NCBI GenBank assembly: GCA_027405735.1
Contig: JAPEHQ010000018.1
Coordinates: 62,001-126,000, forward strand
Direction: 5' to 3'
DNA: 64,000 nt
From: Mucor racemosus
Taxonomy: Eukaryota > Mucoromycota > Mucoromycetes > Mucorales > Mucoraceae
Under the pieces are notes generated by a model. The model ran no database searches, was not told the origin of the DNA, and worked only from the letters and a program-made list of their open reading frames with translations. Numbering within the stretch: position 1 is the stretch's first letter; the number at the start of each line of letters is the position of its first letter. Position numbers and translations under genes: made by a program. Positions 12,242 to 24,074 of the stretch are shown in pieces.

Positions 12242-13030
12242 CTTTTGTTTCTAGCTTCAATTTTTCCCTTGTATACCCTCATCCCAAATTCTGAATTTGA
12301 AAAAAGTTTGGACAAACACCTCGCTTTTTCTACGAAAATTGCAGTTAGAAGGTTTAGCAATAGCCCAATCACTAGATAATTTTTTTGGGCATTATTTCCG
12401 CAACTTATATTTAAATCATGGTTATAAAGTTTTGTGTATATTTAAAAAACTTTTGAAATTTCAATGGTATTTTGCGCAAAACCTAATGTAAAACATTTGC
12501 CTGATTTTTATTTTAATGGATGCAGAATTAAAAACTTTACAAAACCCATTTAATAAGCTAGGTCGATTTACTTGGCAGTTCATGAGCTATTAAACAATTT
12601 TGTTTTTGAATCATTTTTCGTTCATTTTTTCAAATCAATTTTGGAACTCCATTACTATAGGGTTTAAGCTGCTGTGATATGAACTACCATTTTGATTATC
12701 TCGGCGAAAAATTAGTATTTTTCGCTAAAACAAAAAACACAGAGTAACTTTGAGTTGGATTTATTTTATGAATACAGCACATTAACACTTCAATTTAGAT
12801 GCTCCATTTTTATAATCAATTTTAGATTAGCCTTGGTCAATTTTGGTTAATATTTGGCCAGTATACTTGTATTTGGTACTAATATCTCTATTTTTCCGAG
12901 AGATATCAATGGCCTATAGAGCAAAAGCACATCTTCTTTTAAGGTTTTACGTAGTTCGACTCAATATTGGGCGAAAACATTTGAAATCTATTTTTACAAC
13001 CGTAAAAAATCGATAAAAAAGTTCCTATCT

Positions 13031-14274
13031 CATCATTCTACATATATAATTGGTTGGGCTTCGCGCGTCTCGATTATGGTTGTTGAAAAACTTGTATTAT
13101 CTTTATTTTTAAATTATACACCTATTCTGTAATTAATCGTCTAAATAAAATTGCTCAAAATTTTTTATATCATAGCATATTATAGAGTACGTTAAAAAAA
13201 GCAAGTTTGGGTATAAAAACAATCCTCTACCACAATTTTCTGTCGAGATATAACGGCTTAAATTTTTGGCATTTAAGCAGTAGAAAAGTAATCTCAAATA
13301 CTTGAAAAATCTATTCTACACCATCATGTTTGATAAATAAAATATAGCACATTCCTATTTCGAAGGCTAATTTTATATGATAAATCAAAACAAATTAGCC
13401 GCTTCATTTGCTTCGCTTATATTGAAAAAAGGCGTTTTACTGCCTTCATAGAGAATAGAAAGTAAGTTGGTGAGAGATAAAAGTGTTATTCCGTCAGATA
13501 AATGCATCTTCAATGGATTGATATATCAAAAATGCAATAAAGATCTAAGGTTGTGGTGTAGCTATCAGCTTTCAGTCGACGTAATTTCAAGCTCAAGCTT
13601 ATGCTTGGGATGTAACAGGTGAGAGAAATATCGAACAATACAACAGTGTATTATACGGTATACTAATATACCATCTATATCTGGTTCAATATATTATAAT
13701 AAAGACCAATCGAAATGTATAAAGCATTTAATGAGGAAATTGTACTCTAGTTTATCAATATTCCTATATTCCTAAAATGGTTGCTATGAAATAAAGGAAT
13801 TAACCTACAATGAAAATAAAGAACGAGTATAAAACAAGGGGTAGAAATAGCATACTCTTGCATACAATGGCATCATCCAGTATATATTTAACAAAATTGT
13901 GGGTTTCATGGATAGATAGTACAATGGGTTCAATCATGTCGATCAAACAGTGGGCGATTTCTTTTCGTAAATATCTATTAAGATATGTATAGGATATAGT
14001 TAACTAAACTAAATGTTATAAGCAACGCTTTTCTGATTTCTTGAGAAGCATTTTGTATATATAGTCAAATCAAACAATACTTAATTTAGAAAATCAAGAT
14101 AAATAAAAATCCTTATTCATGGGTGTTGCGTATACATATTTACAATATGCTACATTATATTATTAATAATTTGAAAACAAAGAAAAAACGTACATATACA
14201 TTTGACATTAAAGTTCAATGAGTCCAATAATGAACTCAATCAATGCAATCCCAAACAAAATCAATGCTTGATGC

Positions 14275-14310
<36 letters not shown>

Positions 14311-14394
14311 CTACAGTTTTGATTTTACTTTTTCAATATCCATCACTCATTTAATAATAACAAAACAAAACAAGCTACAACTAAATTCAATATC
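13031..14394. other. Intergenic region upstream of the HNH-like cluster
   Basis: No gene is recognised. A (GA)n microsatellite at about 14285-14310 lies 85 bases upstream of the start codon at 14395 and falls in the likely promoter or leader of the first cluster gene. The ORF at 13810-13992 resembles nothing I know. Confidence 0.5.
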
Positions 14395-15440
14395 ATGTTA
14401 AAATCAATTTCCAATCTTTCGATTTCAAGTAGTTTCTCTGAAGAAACCAATTTATCCGGAAAGGATGCAAAAGAACCTACAGAAGCTGAAATGTTCCTTA
14501 CTAGTCTCTTGGAAACCAAAAGCCCATCTGAGATTACCGACTTGAAGGCTCAGGGCAATAGTAGCTGTCAAGGATGTGGCCAAGTATTCAATTGCATTCA
14601 AAATCTAGCAGCGATACTCAGCCCAAACCCACAAGACCCAAGCTTTTGTCAAGGCTGTAAAAAGCAAGTAGATAATAAACAAATATAAAACATAGTTATT
14701 CACATAATAGTATAGGCTATTTAGTTTAACCAGGAGATCAGATATTGATCATCGATTCAGTCATTCAGTTAATCATGACGACAACCACGAATCCCGTTTC
14801 TTGCATGATTGGTATCTTCATTGTTGTTCCTCAATTCCTACTGCTGCTAATAGTACAGAGCTTTATCACCTTCCATTGTCTACAACTTATTATCGCAAAA
14901 GAGTCAATAAGAACAATGAAGCAAAATTTACATTTGACTGCTCGCGCCCTGACAAGAATATCGTATCTCATTATGAAGCCTGCTCAGGATGTACTGATTT
15001 TGTGAAATCAAAAAGAAGAACATTAAAACTTGTTACCAGCAAAAAAACAAATGGTGGACATGTAGCTTCCATAAAGGAATTGTTTGAATTTTTGGTGAAA
15101 TCCAACTCGAAATGTGTGTTTACTGGTATGCAAGGATCTTGGGCTCCATTTCCAGGTAATTTTTGTTGACATGTCTTGATTAGAATTCAGTACTAATACA
15201 TTCAAAAAAGCCAAACTCTTGAGTTTATTCAATAGACGTTGGGTAAGAGATCACTTTGTAAACAATGCATTGTTCTTTTTGTCAATTGATCACATCATTC
15301 CATTGTCTGGTGGCGGCGCTTCTGATGTTGGCAACCTTCAAGTTTCTCTACAATGTCTCAATAATGTCAAGGGAAATTACAATTCTAAAGACTTTCAAAA
15401 TTGGCTTGAAGCGTTTAAGCAACATCAAGGTTATTTGTAA
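14395..15440 (+). CDS. Zinc-cysteine and HNH-like nuclease family protein, cluster gene A
   Basis: Exons 14395-14663, 14734-15155 and 15250-15440 close in frame to 293 residues. Intron 1 has a GC-AG boundary (donor GCAAGT); this choice restores the CKKRSDI segment that matches paralogue C. The N-terminus is Ser-rich. A cysteine knuckle pair follows: C58-x2-C61 and C85-x2-C88. A third CxxC (ACSGC) lies mid-protein. The C-terminus reads CVFTG, then LSIDHIIPLSGGG, NLQVSLQCLNN, VKGN, the order of HNH/treble-clef nucleases (D244-H245, N259, N268, K271). HNH proteins cut DNA using a metal held by these residues; whether this one does is not known. It has no secretion signal. Two relatives follow within 2 kb. 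Confidence 0.7.
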
Positions 15441-15628
15441 TTGTGTTTCACTATAAATAATACAAGCTATATACATTTTTTATATAAATTTACGCACAAA
15501 ATATCAGATTAAATCAATAAAATTGTCAATTTCAGCGTATCCAAACAAGTCTTTATTTTAACTATTTAACTAGGATCAATGTTTTTGTAATTCTCAATCT
15601 TTGTTTACTATAAAGCTCCATTTATTTC

Positions 15629-15886
15629 TTGCTTTTCTATCCAGTATTTATCGAACTTGAGCCTTGTGCCTTTACGGGTGTTAAAGGTACATGGTCTTCC
15701 CTTCAAAATCATTTTTTATTTATGCTATCTTTAGATCATAAAGTATCTTTACAAGCAGATGGAACCTCTGATATCAGCAACCTTCAAGTATCTTTGCAAT
15801 GTATGAATAACGCCAAAGGAAACTTTGATTCTGAAGATTTTCAGAAGTGGGTGGAAAGAATTAAGCAGTATCATAGAGATATCTAA
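15629..15886 (+). pseudogene. Truncated HNH-like paralogue, cluster copy B
   Basis: Only the C-terminal half is present: PCAFTGVKGTW, LSLDHKVSLQADG, NLQVSLQCMNNAKGN, ending in stop TAA at 15884-15886. It keeps the Asp-His pair and the NAKGN segment but has no upstream cysteine domain, and no joining exon is visible in 15441-15628. It lacks the intron that splits this region in gene A, as gene C does. It is either a decayed gene or, less likely, an alternative last exon for gene A. Confidence 0.6.
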
Positions 15887-16240
15887 CTATTTATTGGTTT
15901 AGTAATTAACGATTAATATGCTACCGTAAACTGATTGCATATTGCTTGTTTCCCTCCATTATTGATATATAATTACAGAATAAAAAGCGCATTTCTCTCA
16001 TAGTCTTTAATATAATGGCTCCAGTTGTAGCATCACCTTAATATTGGGATTTAAGGATAAAAGTAAAACATAATGAGTATATTATCCAATGAGCATTGCT
16101 TCAACAATGAAAGCAACTGTTAAAAATGTCTATTGATTAAAACTTATGGAGGTTTTTATGTATATAAAGCTACAGATTTCTATTTTTATCTCTCTTTAAT
16201 CTAAAGAACTATTACAAAACCATATAAAGTTTATCAACAC

Positions 16241-17469
16241 ATGCTGAAAACATTTTCCAAGCTCAAAATCCCCAAAATTGTCTTTCAAAAAGGCAAATTA
16301 TCACCAAGAAATGCTTCAAAAGAACAAAATGAAACTGAAACATTTGATATTGACGATTTAAAAAGCATTCAATCTTTGAAAATTACTGATTCCATCCTTA
16401 TTGATGCACCATTTCGTGGTGTAAAGGATTGGAACAAATCTGAAAGTACCACATTACCAGAAAATGTTAGTTTGGAAATCAGCGAGTCATCTAGTATTGC
16501 CACACCTGTATCAGACAGTACACAACTGTCCGAAATCAACGCTTTCGAAGGACATGAAGAAGCTCAATTATCTGTAACTGAGTGTTGGAAATTCAGTAAA
16601 TCATCTGGAACTACCTCACCTAAAGAAATAACCACATCACCACCAACCAATGTAATTCAAGTACAAACTCATTGTCGAGGATGTATCCAAGCCTTTAATT
16701 CTAACTGTAGCATTGTATCTATATTTAATCCAGATGCAACTGATCCAACCTTGTGTTTAGGTTGTAAAAGGTACATGAAGATGATCATACACACACACAC
16801 AAATATACATACTAATCAATTGCATAATAATTTAGATTACTTACATTTGCTAGGGCATCAGATATTCAACTAAGATTCAACCATTCAGCAAATAACATCA
16901 GAAATAATTCAGCTTTTGAAGCATGTTTCATGCATGAATTTTGTCTACATCAACATTCGAGTAGTTTATCTGACTCAGCTGATGATCCTCAATTGTTGTA
17001 CCATCTTCCTTTGTCCACTAACTATTACAGTAAAGAAATCAACAAAAAAGGCGAAGCTGAATTTATTCTTTGCAAGACTCCAACCGTTCGGGATAAGGCT
17101 CAACATTTGTACAGTTGTTCAACATGTAGAAAGTTTGTTCGGATTGAAAGAGAAATATTAAAAGCGGCTACCATAAAGGCTGGTAGTAGATATGTTGTAG
17201 CATCTTTCCAAGAATTATTTGAATTTTTGGCATACAACTCGACATGCATGTATTCTGGATTGCAAGGATCTTGGTCTAATTGTGGAATAAGATTGTTCTC
17301 ATTGTCATTGGACTACAAGGTTCCGCTATCAGAAGGTGGTCTATCGGTAATCAACAACCTGCAAGTTTCTTTAGAGGGTTTACATTTGTTCACAGAAGTT
17401 TTTAGTCATGAAGAGTTTCATAGGTGGATAGAGGCATTTAAGGAGAGTCAGGGTTATTATTTAAATTGA
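16241..17469 (+). CDS. Zinc-cysteine and HNH-like family protein, cluster gene C (degenerate active site)
   Basis: Two exons (16241-16770 and 16854-17469, GT-AG intron) give 381 residues. The N-terminal ~145 residues are Ser/Thr-rich and unlike gene A. The shared core then follows: HCRGCIQAF, CLGCKRASDI, a LYHLPLSTNYYSKEINKKGEAEF block that matches gene A, YSCSTCRKFV, and a C-terminal HNH-like region. There the Asp-His pair reads LSLDYKVPLSEGG (His replaced by Tyr331), and the usual NNxKGN segment is replaced by GLHLFTEVF. If the family are HNH nucleases, this member is probably not active. The Ser/Thr-rich extension may be regulatory. Codon use and composition match neighbouring genes. Confidence 0.68.
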
Positions 17470-17609
17470 TAAATTGGGTTGATATTGCTTATTATAAATA
17501 ATGTTATAATTTTTACATGAAATGTTGATAATAATTAAATAAGATCTGATGTATTCATCGAAGACCATGCAAAATTTGTGAATATGCAGATGTCGAGGGT
17601 TTTTCTATA

Positions 17610-18030
17610 CAGGTTTAATAATTTATTTGAGCATAAAAGAAAGCAGTTGACTATTGCCACTGGTAACGGCAATGACAATATAAGAAGAGGTCTCATTTGC
17701 TCCAATTTTCCTGTTAATTTAGAGGTGAGGTAAAAGTGATCTAAATGATTTACGGCAAATTCTGTTTCATATCCATCTTTTGTGAACAATTTGTATATGA
17801 AATACCATCGTACCTGTATTATTGATAAGAAATTGAAGCGGAAGGTCGAGATCAAAATAGCTTTCTGTAAATCTTTTTACAGAAGGGAGATCAGACAAAT
17901 CCAAATGAATGGCCACCAAGTCAGTAATAGAAACAGACTTCTCGGTTGATTCGATAGCAATTTTGAATTTATCAAGAGCTCTACATGGGATGATATCCTT
18001 GGCTCCCACCAAAAACAAGAAAAAATGTAC
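17610..18030 (-). pseudogene. Short-chain dehydrogenase/reductase fragment
   Basis: Minus-strand frames carry GAKDIIPCRALDKFK, LVAIHLDLSDLPSVKRF, FLINNTG and, in another frame, DGYETEFAVNHLDHFYLT. These are the consecutive landmarks of the classical SDR fold as found in retinol dehydrogenase and WW-oxidoreductase relatives (cofactor Arg region, DL motif, NNAG, NHLGHF). The TGxxxGIG cofactor loop is not found upstream, the frame shifts after NNTG, and no YxxxK catalytic block follows. I therefore read it as a dead fragment between the HNH cluster and the peroxidase gene. Confidence 0.7.
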
Positions 18031-18304
18031 AGAGCGCCCCCATTCTTTTACACAGCATACCAACCAAAATGTCTGCAGGATAATCTCGTCCTTACAACGA
18101 AGATTTACTTGCAATAAACATATGCTTTTGTACAATATATATATACAGTATATACGTTATTTTTATTAGCTTTTTTTTTTTAAAAAAAATGCAAGTAAAA
18201 AGAAAGAAAGTAAAAATAAAAGAATACACTAGTTTCAATAAATATGTGGTTTGCGAAAAAAAGGCAAAAAATAAATATGGTTTTGTAAACGACAAACTAA
18301 ACAT

Positions 18305-19765
18305 TTACTCGGTTGTACGCTTGAAATGGTAAACCTTTTCATCTCCCTTGAAAGGAACACCCAATTCAAGAAGCTTTTGAAAGACAGTAGCGAAATCCTT
18401 AAAGAACTTTTCCTCGTCCTTAGCATAAAGATCAAAGTACTTTTTGAATTCCTTGTCATTATACATGTAAATTTCAGCAGGCAGCATCATAACATCTGTG
18501 TTATTCTTATCAACCCATTGCCAACCACCGTCTTGTAAAGTCTTTTTGATCCAGTTACGAGAAGAAATGGCCTTGAAGTATTCGTTAGAAAAGATAGTGG
18601 GAGCTTCTTGCCAAGGACCTTCAAATCCACTACGTTCAGGATGACAGCGACCCAAAGCATGGGCACCAATTAAAGCAACGATTTCCTGGTCATTGAAGCC
18701 CTATTTATTTGTTTGTGTGATAAAGTAAGTAATAATCCGGGAGTATATTTTGGTTGTGTAACATGATTAAAGTTTAAACATACCATTCTATAAAAGACAT
18801 CGCGAATATGGTCTGCCTTCTTACCAGCGTCAGGAAGACGACCATCGGGAGTACAACTAGTTTCAAATGCATCTTGACGACCAGCTCTCCAAGGGACGGT
18901 AGGGCCTCCCTAAATTTCGATATTTAGCATTAAATTCAATTAATCAACAAAATGTTATTATTATTTTTTTACCAATTCTTGAACCGCACAAACACCAGCC
19001 AATGTCCAAAGATCACCATAACTAATTTCAGGGTATTTGGCATGAATTTTTTCCATCAAATCACGAGCAATGACTAAACCATTGTTGGCAGCATGACTAG
19101 ATTCGGGAGCAAAACCTATATTTATAGTAAAATGTTAGAATATCGGTAATTTGTTACTCTTCCAAAAGTATCACATACGCATGGTTGCACCATTGCTACC
19201 ACCAGTTTTAGTATCTTTATCATAAGTACCAGAAGCATGCCATGCAAGACGAACAAGAACAGGACCATAAGATCCATCGTCATAGCTGTAAAAATGGATG
19301 GTGGGAGTATAAATAAGTACCTCAAACAAACCCCAAAATATTTTCCCACAAAATAAAAAATAAAAACTTACTCTGAATTTTCATCAAGCATTTCTGCAAT
19401 GTCATTATAAACTTGTTGGTAGTCAATATCTTTCTTTTTCTCGGTGGTAGGAGCTGCTGAAGTAGAGAGCTTCTCTGTCTTGAATGATTGAGCGGAATTG
19501 TAATAATAACCAGCACCAGCACCAAGAGCAGCCAATGCTACAGGAAACAGTTAGATTTTTTACACAAATGAAAAATCACATACTTACTCAAGAAAACAAG
19601 ACCACCAGAACCACCCTTCTTGGGTGGTTCAGTAGAGTAAGTACGCATTCCAGCGGCACGAATACCGCCAATGCGACTAGTGGCACCAAGAATAGATCCC
19701 GAAGCGAGTAAAGTACGAGGATTTACACGAGAAGATTTAAGTAAAGTAGAGCGGAGAGGATTCAT
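18305..19765 (-). CDS. CCP1: Cytochrome c peroxidase, mitochondrial
   Basis: Six exons on the minus strand (19588-19765, 19372-19537, 19179-19285, 18973-19115, 18784-18909, 18305-18700) give 371 residues. The enzyme reduces hydrogen peroxide using ferrocytochrome c in the intermembrane space. Visible: a basic Ser/Arg-rich mitochondrial presequence with a hydrophobic [12 protein letters not shown] segment, the distal haem site [10 protein letters not shown] (Arg127, Trp130, His131), and the proximal site GAHALGRCH (His254) with Trp270 in FEGPW. The 16-residue His-to-Trp spacing equals that of yeast CCP (175 to 191), which marks the radical-forming Trp of CCP and not ascorbate peroxidase. The length fits the family (yeast 361). 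All introns are GT-AG and 50-93 bases long. A (GT)n run lies just upstream of the start. Confidence 0.95.
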
Positions 19766-20769
19766 TGCAAGTAATATAAATTATAAAGAGAAGAAGAAGA
19801 AGAACAAGAAGAAGTGAGAACATCTTGGATTTTATTTATTGTTACTTTTTTGATTAAACATGTGTGTGTGTGTGTGTGTGTGCCGCTCCATCACTGTGCC
19901 TGATCCGATTGAATTTATAGCCAATCAATCAACTGATGACTAAACAAATTTATGTACAATAAGGAAGTTCAAACAACTTGGTGAAACGTGGGATTAGCCT
20001 ATAAGTTGATTGATGAGTAAAGACATTGTAAGAAGTGAGCTGGGGTAATGTATTGCGCCCCATAATTCATTGAAACATGAAAGCAGTAAAAAAAAAACAA
20101 GGCTTGTGCGGAATTAGTCTAATTGAAGCATACATTACATGTGTTTTAAAAAGGGTAGCAATATTCTGTAATATCCAATCATATACATAAAATATTGGCA
20201 CAATTCAACAATTACAAGATATTGCGTTCAAATTCAATACATCGTATAATATTAAATATTTTCCAAATATATATCGTTGAGCCTGTGAATTTCCTGGGCG
20301 GTTAAATTCGCATCAAGATTTTATCTCTAAAAGACTTTTCTACATTTGTCTTTTCTGATTCGCTAAAAGAACGATTAGTAATAATTGATATGCTGTTTGA
20401 AGTGTACTGATTTTTGATAGAGTTATTGATTTTCAAGTGCTCCAATCTCTCTCTCTCTCTATATATATATATATTCTAAGAAAAAATACACGATAATTCA
20501 TGATTTGTAATTAATTAATTAGAATGAACCTTTTGATCACGTATGGTGAACTACTGAATAAACAAGCTTTATATACATGAATGATATATCATACAATCTA
20601 ATAAATCTCATAAATGTGCAGATTGATCACATGGCATTATAATTATTATATACGAGGCATAAAACGATAAAAGAAACATATTTTAAACTGCAATTTAATG
20701 CTAATTTTATAGTAAATTACTTCATTATAAAATGATCGTATATATCTATATACTCAGTAAAAATTAATT
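19766..20769. other. Intergenic region upstream of the peroxidase gene
   Basis: Contains the presumed CCP1 promoter on the minus strand, a (TG)n run at about 19861-19882 and a (CT)n(AT)n microsatellite near 20447-20474. No gene is recognised. Confidence 0.5.
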
Positions 20770-20791
20770 TTCAACATTGGAGTGTGCTCCT

Positions 20792-21267
20792 TGCAGTAAA
20801 AAGGGGTAAATTGTATACTATTTAAATCCTTCTTCATTATTAAATTATGAATATATACAATAAAATGCTATTTCTACTTCTCTATTTATATTATTTGGTT
20901 ATTGACATTTATCTAGCAACTGTTCTGTCGACTCTCAATTATTCCGCAATTTTGAATATATTGTAGGGTTGTTGAGTTCTTGATTTACCTGGTCAAAAAC
21001 GGCTCTTAAATTGGTTTTTGACAATCTCAGTTGTCAATTATGCGTTCAGAACAACCCTTGTTCTATTTGATTCACATGAAAATTTTAAGTTTTTTTTTAA
21101 TTTATAATACAATACATTAGGAATACCTTTGATATCTTTGATACATTAGAATACCCTTGGTTATTTATGGTTTATATTCATAATCTCTGATTTGAACTGC
21201 ATGGCATGGTTTCAAATGAGATGGATTTTAATTTATTATGTGGGGAAATACTACCTAGTTCAGCACA
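20792..21267 (-). mobile_element. Solo LTR, family gamma, copy 1
   Basis: 476 bases, TGCAGTAAAAAG at the left end and GTTCAGCACA at the right, flanked by the exact duplication CTCCT (20787-20791 and 21268-21272). The same sequence occurs in plus orientation at 38044-38523, and a longer decayed copy lies at 53415-54056. It is inserted in R1 copy B. Confidence 0.85.
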
Positions 21268-21848
21268 CTCCTCATTTAAATAATTGACCCTATCCTAAAC
21301 ACTTTTTAATATATACCTTAGGCGCTGCTAAATATATATAAACTGGCTCCATTTTGCTACCTTTCCCTGGATATTTCATGAAAGACTCAAAAACACGTAA
21401 AATCCACAGCCTTTTCCTTAAAAATTGGGTCACGCTTTTCATCGCTGCTATACTTTTTTTTTCACTAAATAACACCAAGATAAAATTATATGCCAATGTA
21501 CCTGAGATGATCAACTTTAATCCAAAAGTGAGTATCTAAAAATATCCTGTTTTGGCAGTTGGTATAACTTTTTTAGTGCTGATGTTTCAGATTTTTACGC
21601 GTATTCCACTGCTAAAAATTAAAAATTTTGAGGCTTCATATCTCTGTAGAAAATTAAGCTATAATAACACTTTCTAATAATGGAACTTACTTGATTTAAA
21701 ACATTTTATAACATATTTTAGTATGAAAAAATTCTGAGCATTTTTATTTTTTCATTTTTATTTTACGGTTTTGTAGTATATTTCAAATATCCTTCAAATC
21801 GAGCTGCAATTTTATTATATTCATGTCATCAACCTCGTTGATCTCTCG

Positions 21849-22143
21849 TGATTTATCAGAATATTTTTATGTTAAATAAAACGAGAAATTTAATCAAATA
21901 AAGAGGGTTTATATACTACTTGAGTTAAGAGAAACGATGTTGTGATAAGGATTATAGGCGTTATATATTATACTAATATGGCATGATGGTGGAACGTCAT
22001 ACTTTATTAGTGTCATGCTGTAATATCATGCTGGAACATCATGCTGGAACCGTGGTTCCGTTGATGTCTAATTGCCTTGCATTTCTATTCATGAACTATT
22101 GTTTTACTTTTGGATTTGACATCTGGTTAAGAATGATACATCA
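21849..22143. mobile_element. LTR-like insertion, family epsilon
   Basis: 295 bases beginning TGATTTATCA and ending GATACATCA, inserted in R1 copy B. The flanks TCTCG (21844-21848) and TCTTG (22144-22148) differ by one base, as expected for an old 5-base duplication. Inside, a 13-base unit containing TCATGCTG repeats three times (about 22013-22050), followed by the perfect hairpin GGAACC-GT-GGTTCC at 22046-22059. No second copy is visible here. Confidence 0.6.
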
Positions 22144-22984
22144 TCTTGGATCTAATTTAGTCTTTTTCGAAAAAATATTAATTTTTCGTAGAAATACCTC
22201 AAAAATATGTACAAGGAGATACTTTTGTTTCTAGCGTTAATTTTCCCCCAGTATAACCTCGTCCCAAATTCTGAAATTGAAAAAAAAAATTACACAAAAA
22301 TCTTGTTTTCTCTACAAAAAATGGAGCTAGAAAAAGGTTCAATAATAGTTTGATCAATAGATAATTTTGTTGCATATTATCTCCATTAATTATATTTAAA
22401 ATATGCTTATAAAAAGGACTACGCTAAGAAACAGGTCCTGGTTTTAGACATATCATTTTAGGAGTTTGAAATTTTACATACTACCAATAGGAAATAAATA
22501 TAGCCGCCAAACTGTTGTAATAATTTAATGATATGCACTAAAATATGTTTGAGGAAAAGAGACTGAATTTATTGATATTGTTATAATTGTAATTATATAT
22601 AAATGACTGAGTTACAACATCCTCCGGTTTGACAGAATATATAATAATAATATAAAAGAAAATAACCAAAATAAATGAATCGCATTTAAAACCTATGAGA
22701 AAAAAAGCTTGATTGATTTGATATCATTCATCATAGTATTATTCCTTGATTAATGATATATGTATATTGTTGTAACTTTTGCTGTTACATTTCAAGTTAT
22801 ATCTTGTTTTTGATAATACTTATATATTGTCATTGGACCAATCCAATCGTGTTGAAGTTTCATAAGTCTAACTTTTGACGATCTTGATGTGTTGAATAAT
22901 AGAAATTTGTCATTAACTTTTAGATTTTAGTTCATTGTTGTGTTCATAATAATGTTCATTTGTAGTTAATTTACTGTATACTAC

Positions 22985-23533
22985 GAAAGCTTGTTTAAGG
23001 TTTTTTTTAATCGTAATACAAACTTTGATTGTGGTGTATGTGCTTGACCTTTACACAATGGCAGTCTTCAGTTTCTTGAGTAATTCGATTGATTGATTTT
23101 GCCAATCTTCCGTATACTAGTTCAAACGGTAAAAAACCAGTACTTTGGTGAATCATATTATTATATACGAAACGAATTAACCTAATATTTGTGTCCCATT
23201 GCTTGACAACATTAACATTTTGTGCATATACGATTATTATTTGTCTCAATGTTTTTATATATCTTTGAACAATATCGTTTGAGAATAGATGCTTTGGTGG
23301 TGGTGTAGTAAATAATGTTTTGATGTTTAAATATTGATTTAATTGTTGAATGATGCTCCATTATCTAGTATTATTTCATCTGGTATACCGTGCCTTAAAA
23401 TGTAATTGTAATAAAATACTTTTGCTAAGTCATTCATAAGTGTTGATTTCATAGGATAACTCTCAATGTATTTTGTAAAGGCGTCAATAACAACTAATAC
23501 ATGTAGATTTTGTTGATCAGATATTGCTAACAT
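22985..23533 (-). pseudogene. Ty3/gypsy retrotransposon integrase fragment
   Basis: Two minus-strand frames separated by a frameshift. The first reads VLVVIDAFTKYIESYPMKS and HGIPDEIILDNGASF, the first two Asp-containing segments of a retroviral-type integrase core. The second reads IRFVYNNMIHQSTGFLPFEL and VYGR, the region just after the core, matching the HxSTGxxPFxLVYG hallmark of Ty3/gypsy integrases. No reverse transcriptase or gag is present nearby, so this is a relic. It could be the source family of one of the solo LTRs, but no link is shown. Confidence 0.8.
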
Positions 23534-23850
23534 AATTCAATATTTCCTTCGGCTTCAAATTTCATGTGTTTTCTATCACTTTAAATATATAAATAAAAAA
23601 ATAAATTAATGTTTGGCTAACCAAGCACTTGCAACTAATGCTTTAATTTAAATATTCCTCAGTTTTTAATAGAGTATACATTTGGTAGACCATATATTTT
23701 CACATTTATTAACATAAGTGTTTACGAAACTCTGATTTGCATCGACATATTGTTTTAGCAAAGTTTGACAAGGAGTTTTCAGGTAACTGGTCATATCTTA
23801 GGCATTGTAAAGGATTAAAACTTTAGCCACGCTTATTTCAGGGAAGCATA

Positions 23851-24074
23851 TGAAATGTCAAAACAGTCGATAGAAATAGCCTTGTCAAAATATTACACTT
23901 TTTATTAACAACACATCCAGAGGATGTATTTATATATTTTTTATTATAATTATTGCACATAATTACTATCTAAGGACATGATATCAACGTGGACGCATGT
24001 TGATTTAATATCACACCAATTATGGGCCCAGCTCTTGAATGTGCGACCTAAGATAATATAATATTGATATAACA
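23851..24074 (-). mobile_element. Solo LTR, family delta, copy 2
   Basis: 224 bases from TGAAATGTC to ATAACA, the reverse complement of the element at 39002-39203. The shared core includes CATCC(A)GAGGATG, a TATA-like stretch and TTGTTAATAAAAAGTG when read on the minus strand. Flanks GCATA and GCATT match at four of five bases, consistent with an older insertion. Confidence 0.7.

Larger units (their letters stand above)
9830..13030. repeat. Dispersed repeat R1, copy A (two overlapping units)
   Basis: Long AT-rich repeat whose segments recur in the same order at 20.77-22.47, 37.75-39.80 and 51.54-53.4 kb. Landmarks are a GCATATACCTTA start region, CTTCATATCTCT, TCGTGGAGATAT, CCTCATCCCAAATTCTGA, CAGTTCATGAGCTATTAA and TTTGGCCAGT. 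Copy A holds the middle part twice (9.83-10.92 and 11.68-13.03) with a segment like copy E between. It is interrupted by solo LTRs at 10392-10735 and 11967-12241. It has no recognised protein and is too decayed to classify. Confidence 0.7.
20770..22470. repeat. Dispersed repeat R1, copy B
   Basis: Same landmark order as copy A. Two LTR-like insertions (20792-21267 and 21849-22143) split it into three pieces. Removing them rejoins sequence that matches copies A, C and D. Confidence 0.65.

Noticed and set aside
20780..21272. TIR DNA transposon with GGAGTGTGCT ends
   Set aside because: The inverted ends GGAGTGTGCT and AGCACACTCC partly reflect host flank. Setting the boundaries at TGCAG...GCACA gives an exact 5-base duplication and matches the copy at 38 kb, so a solo LTR is the better reading.
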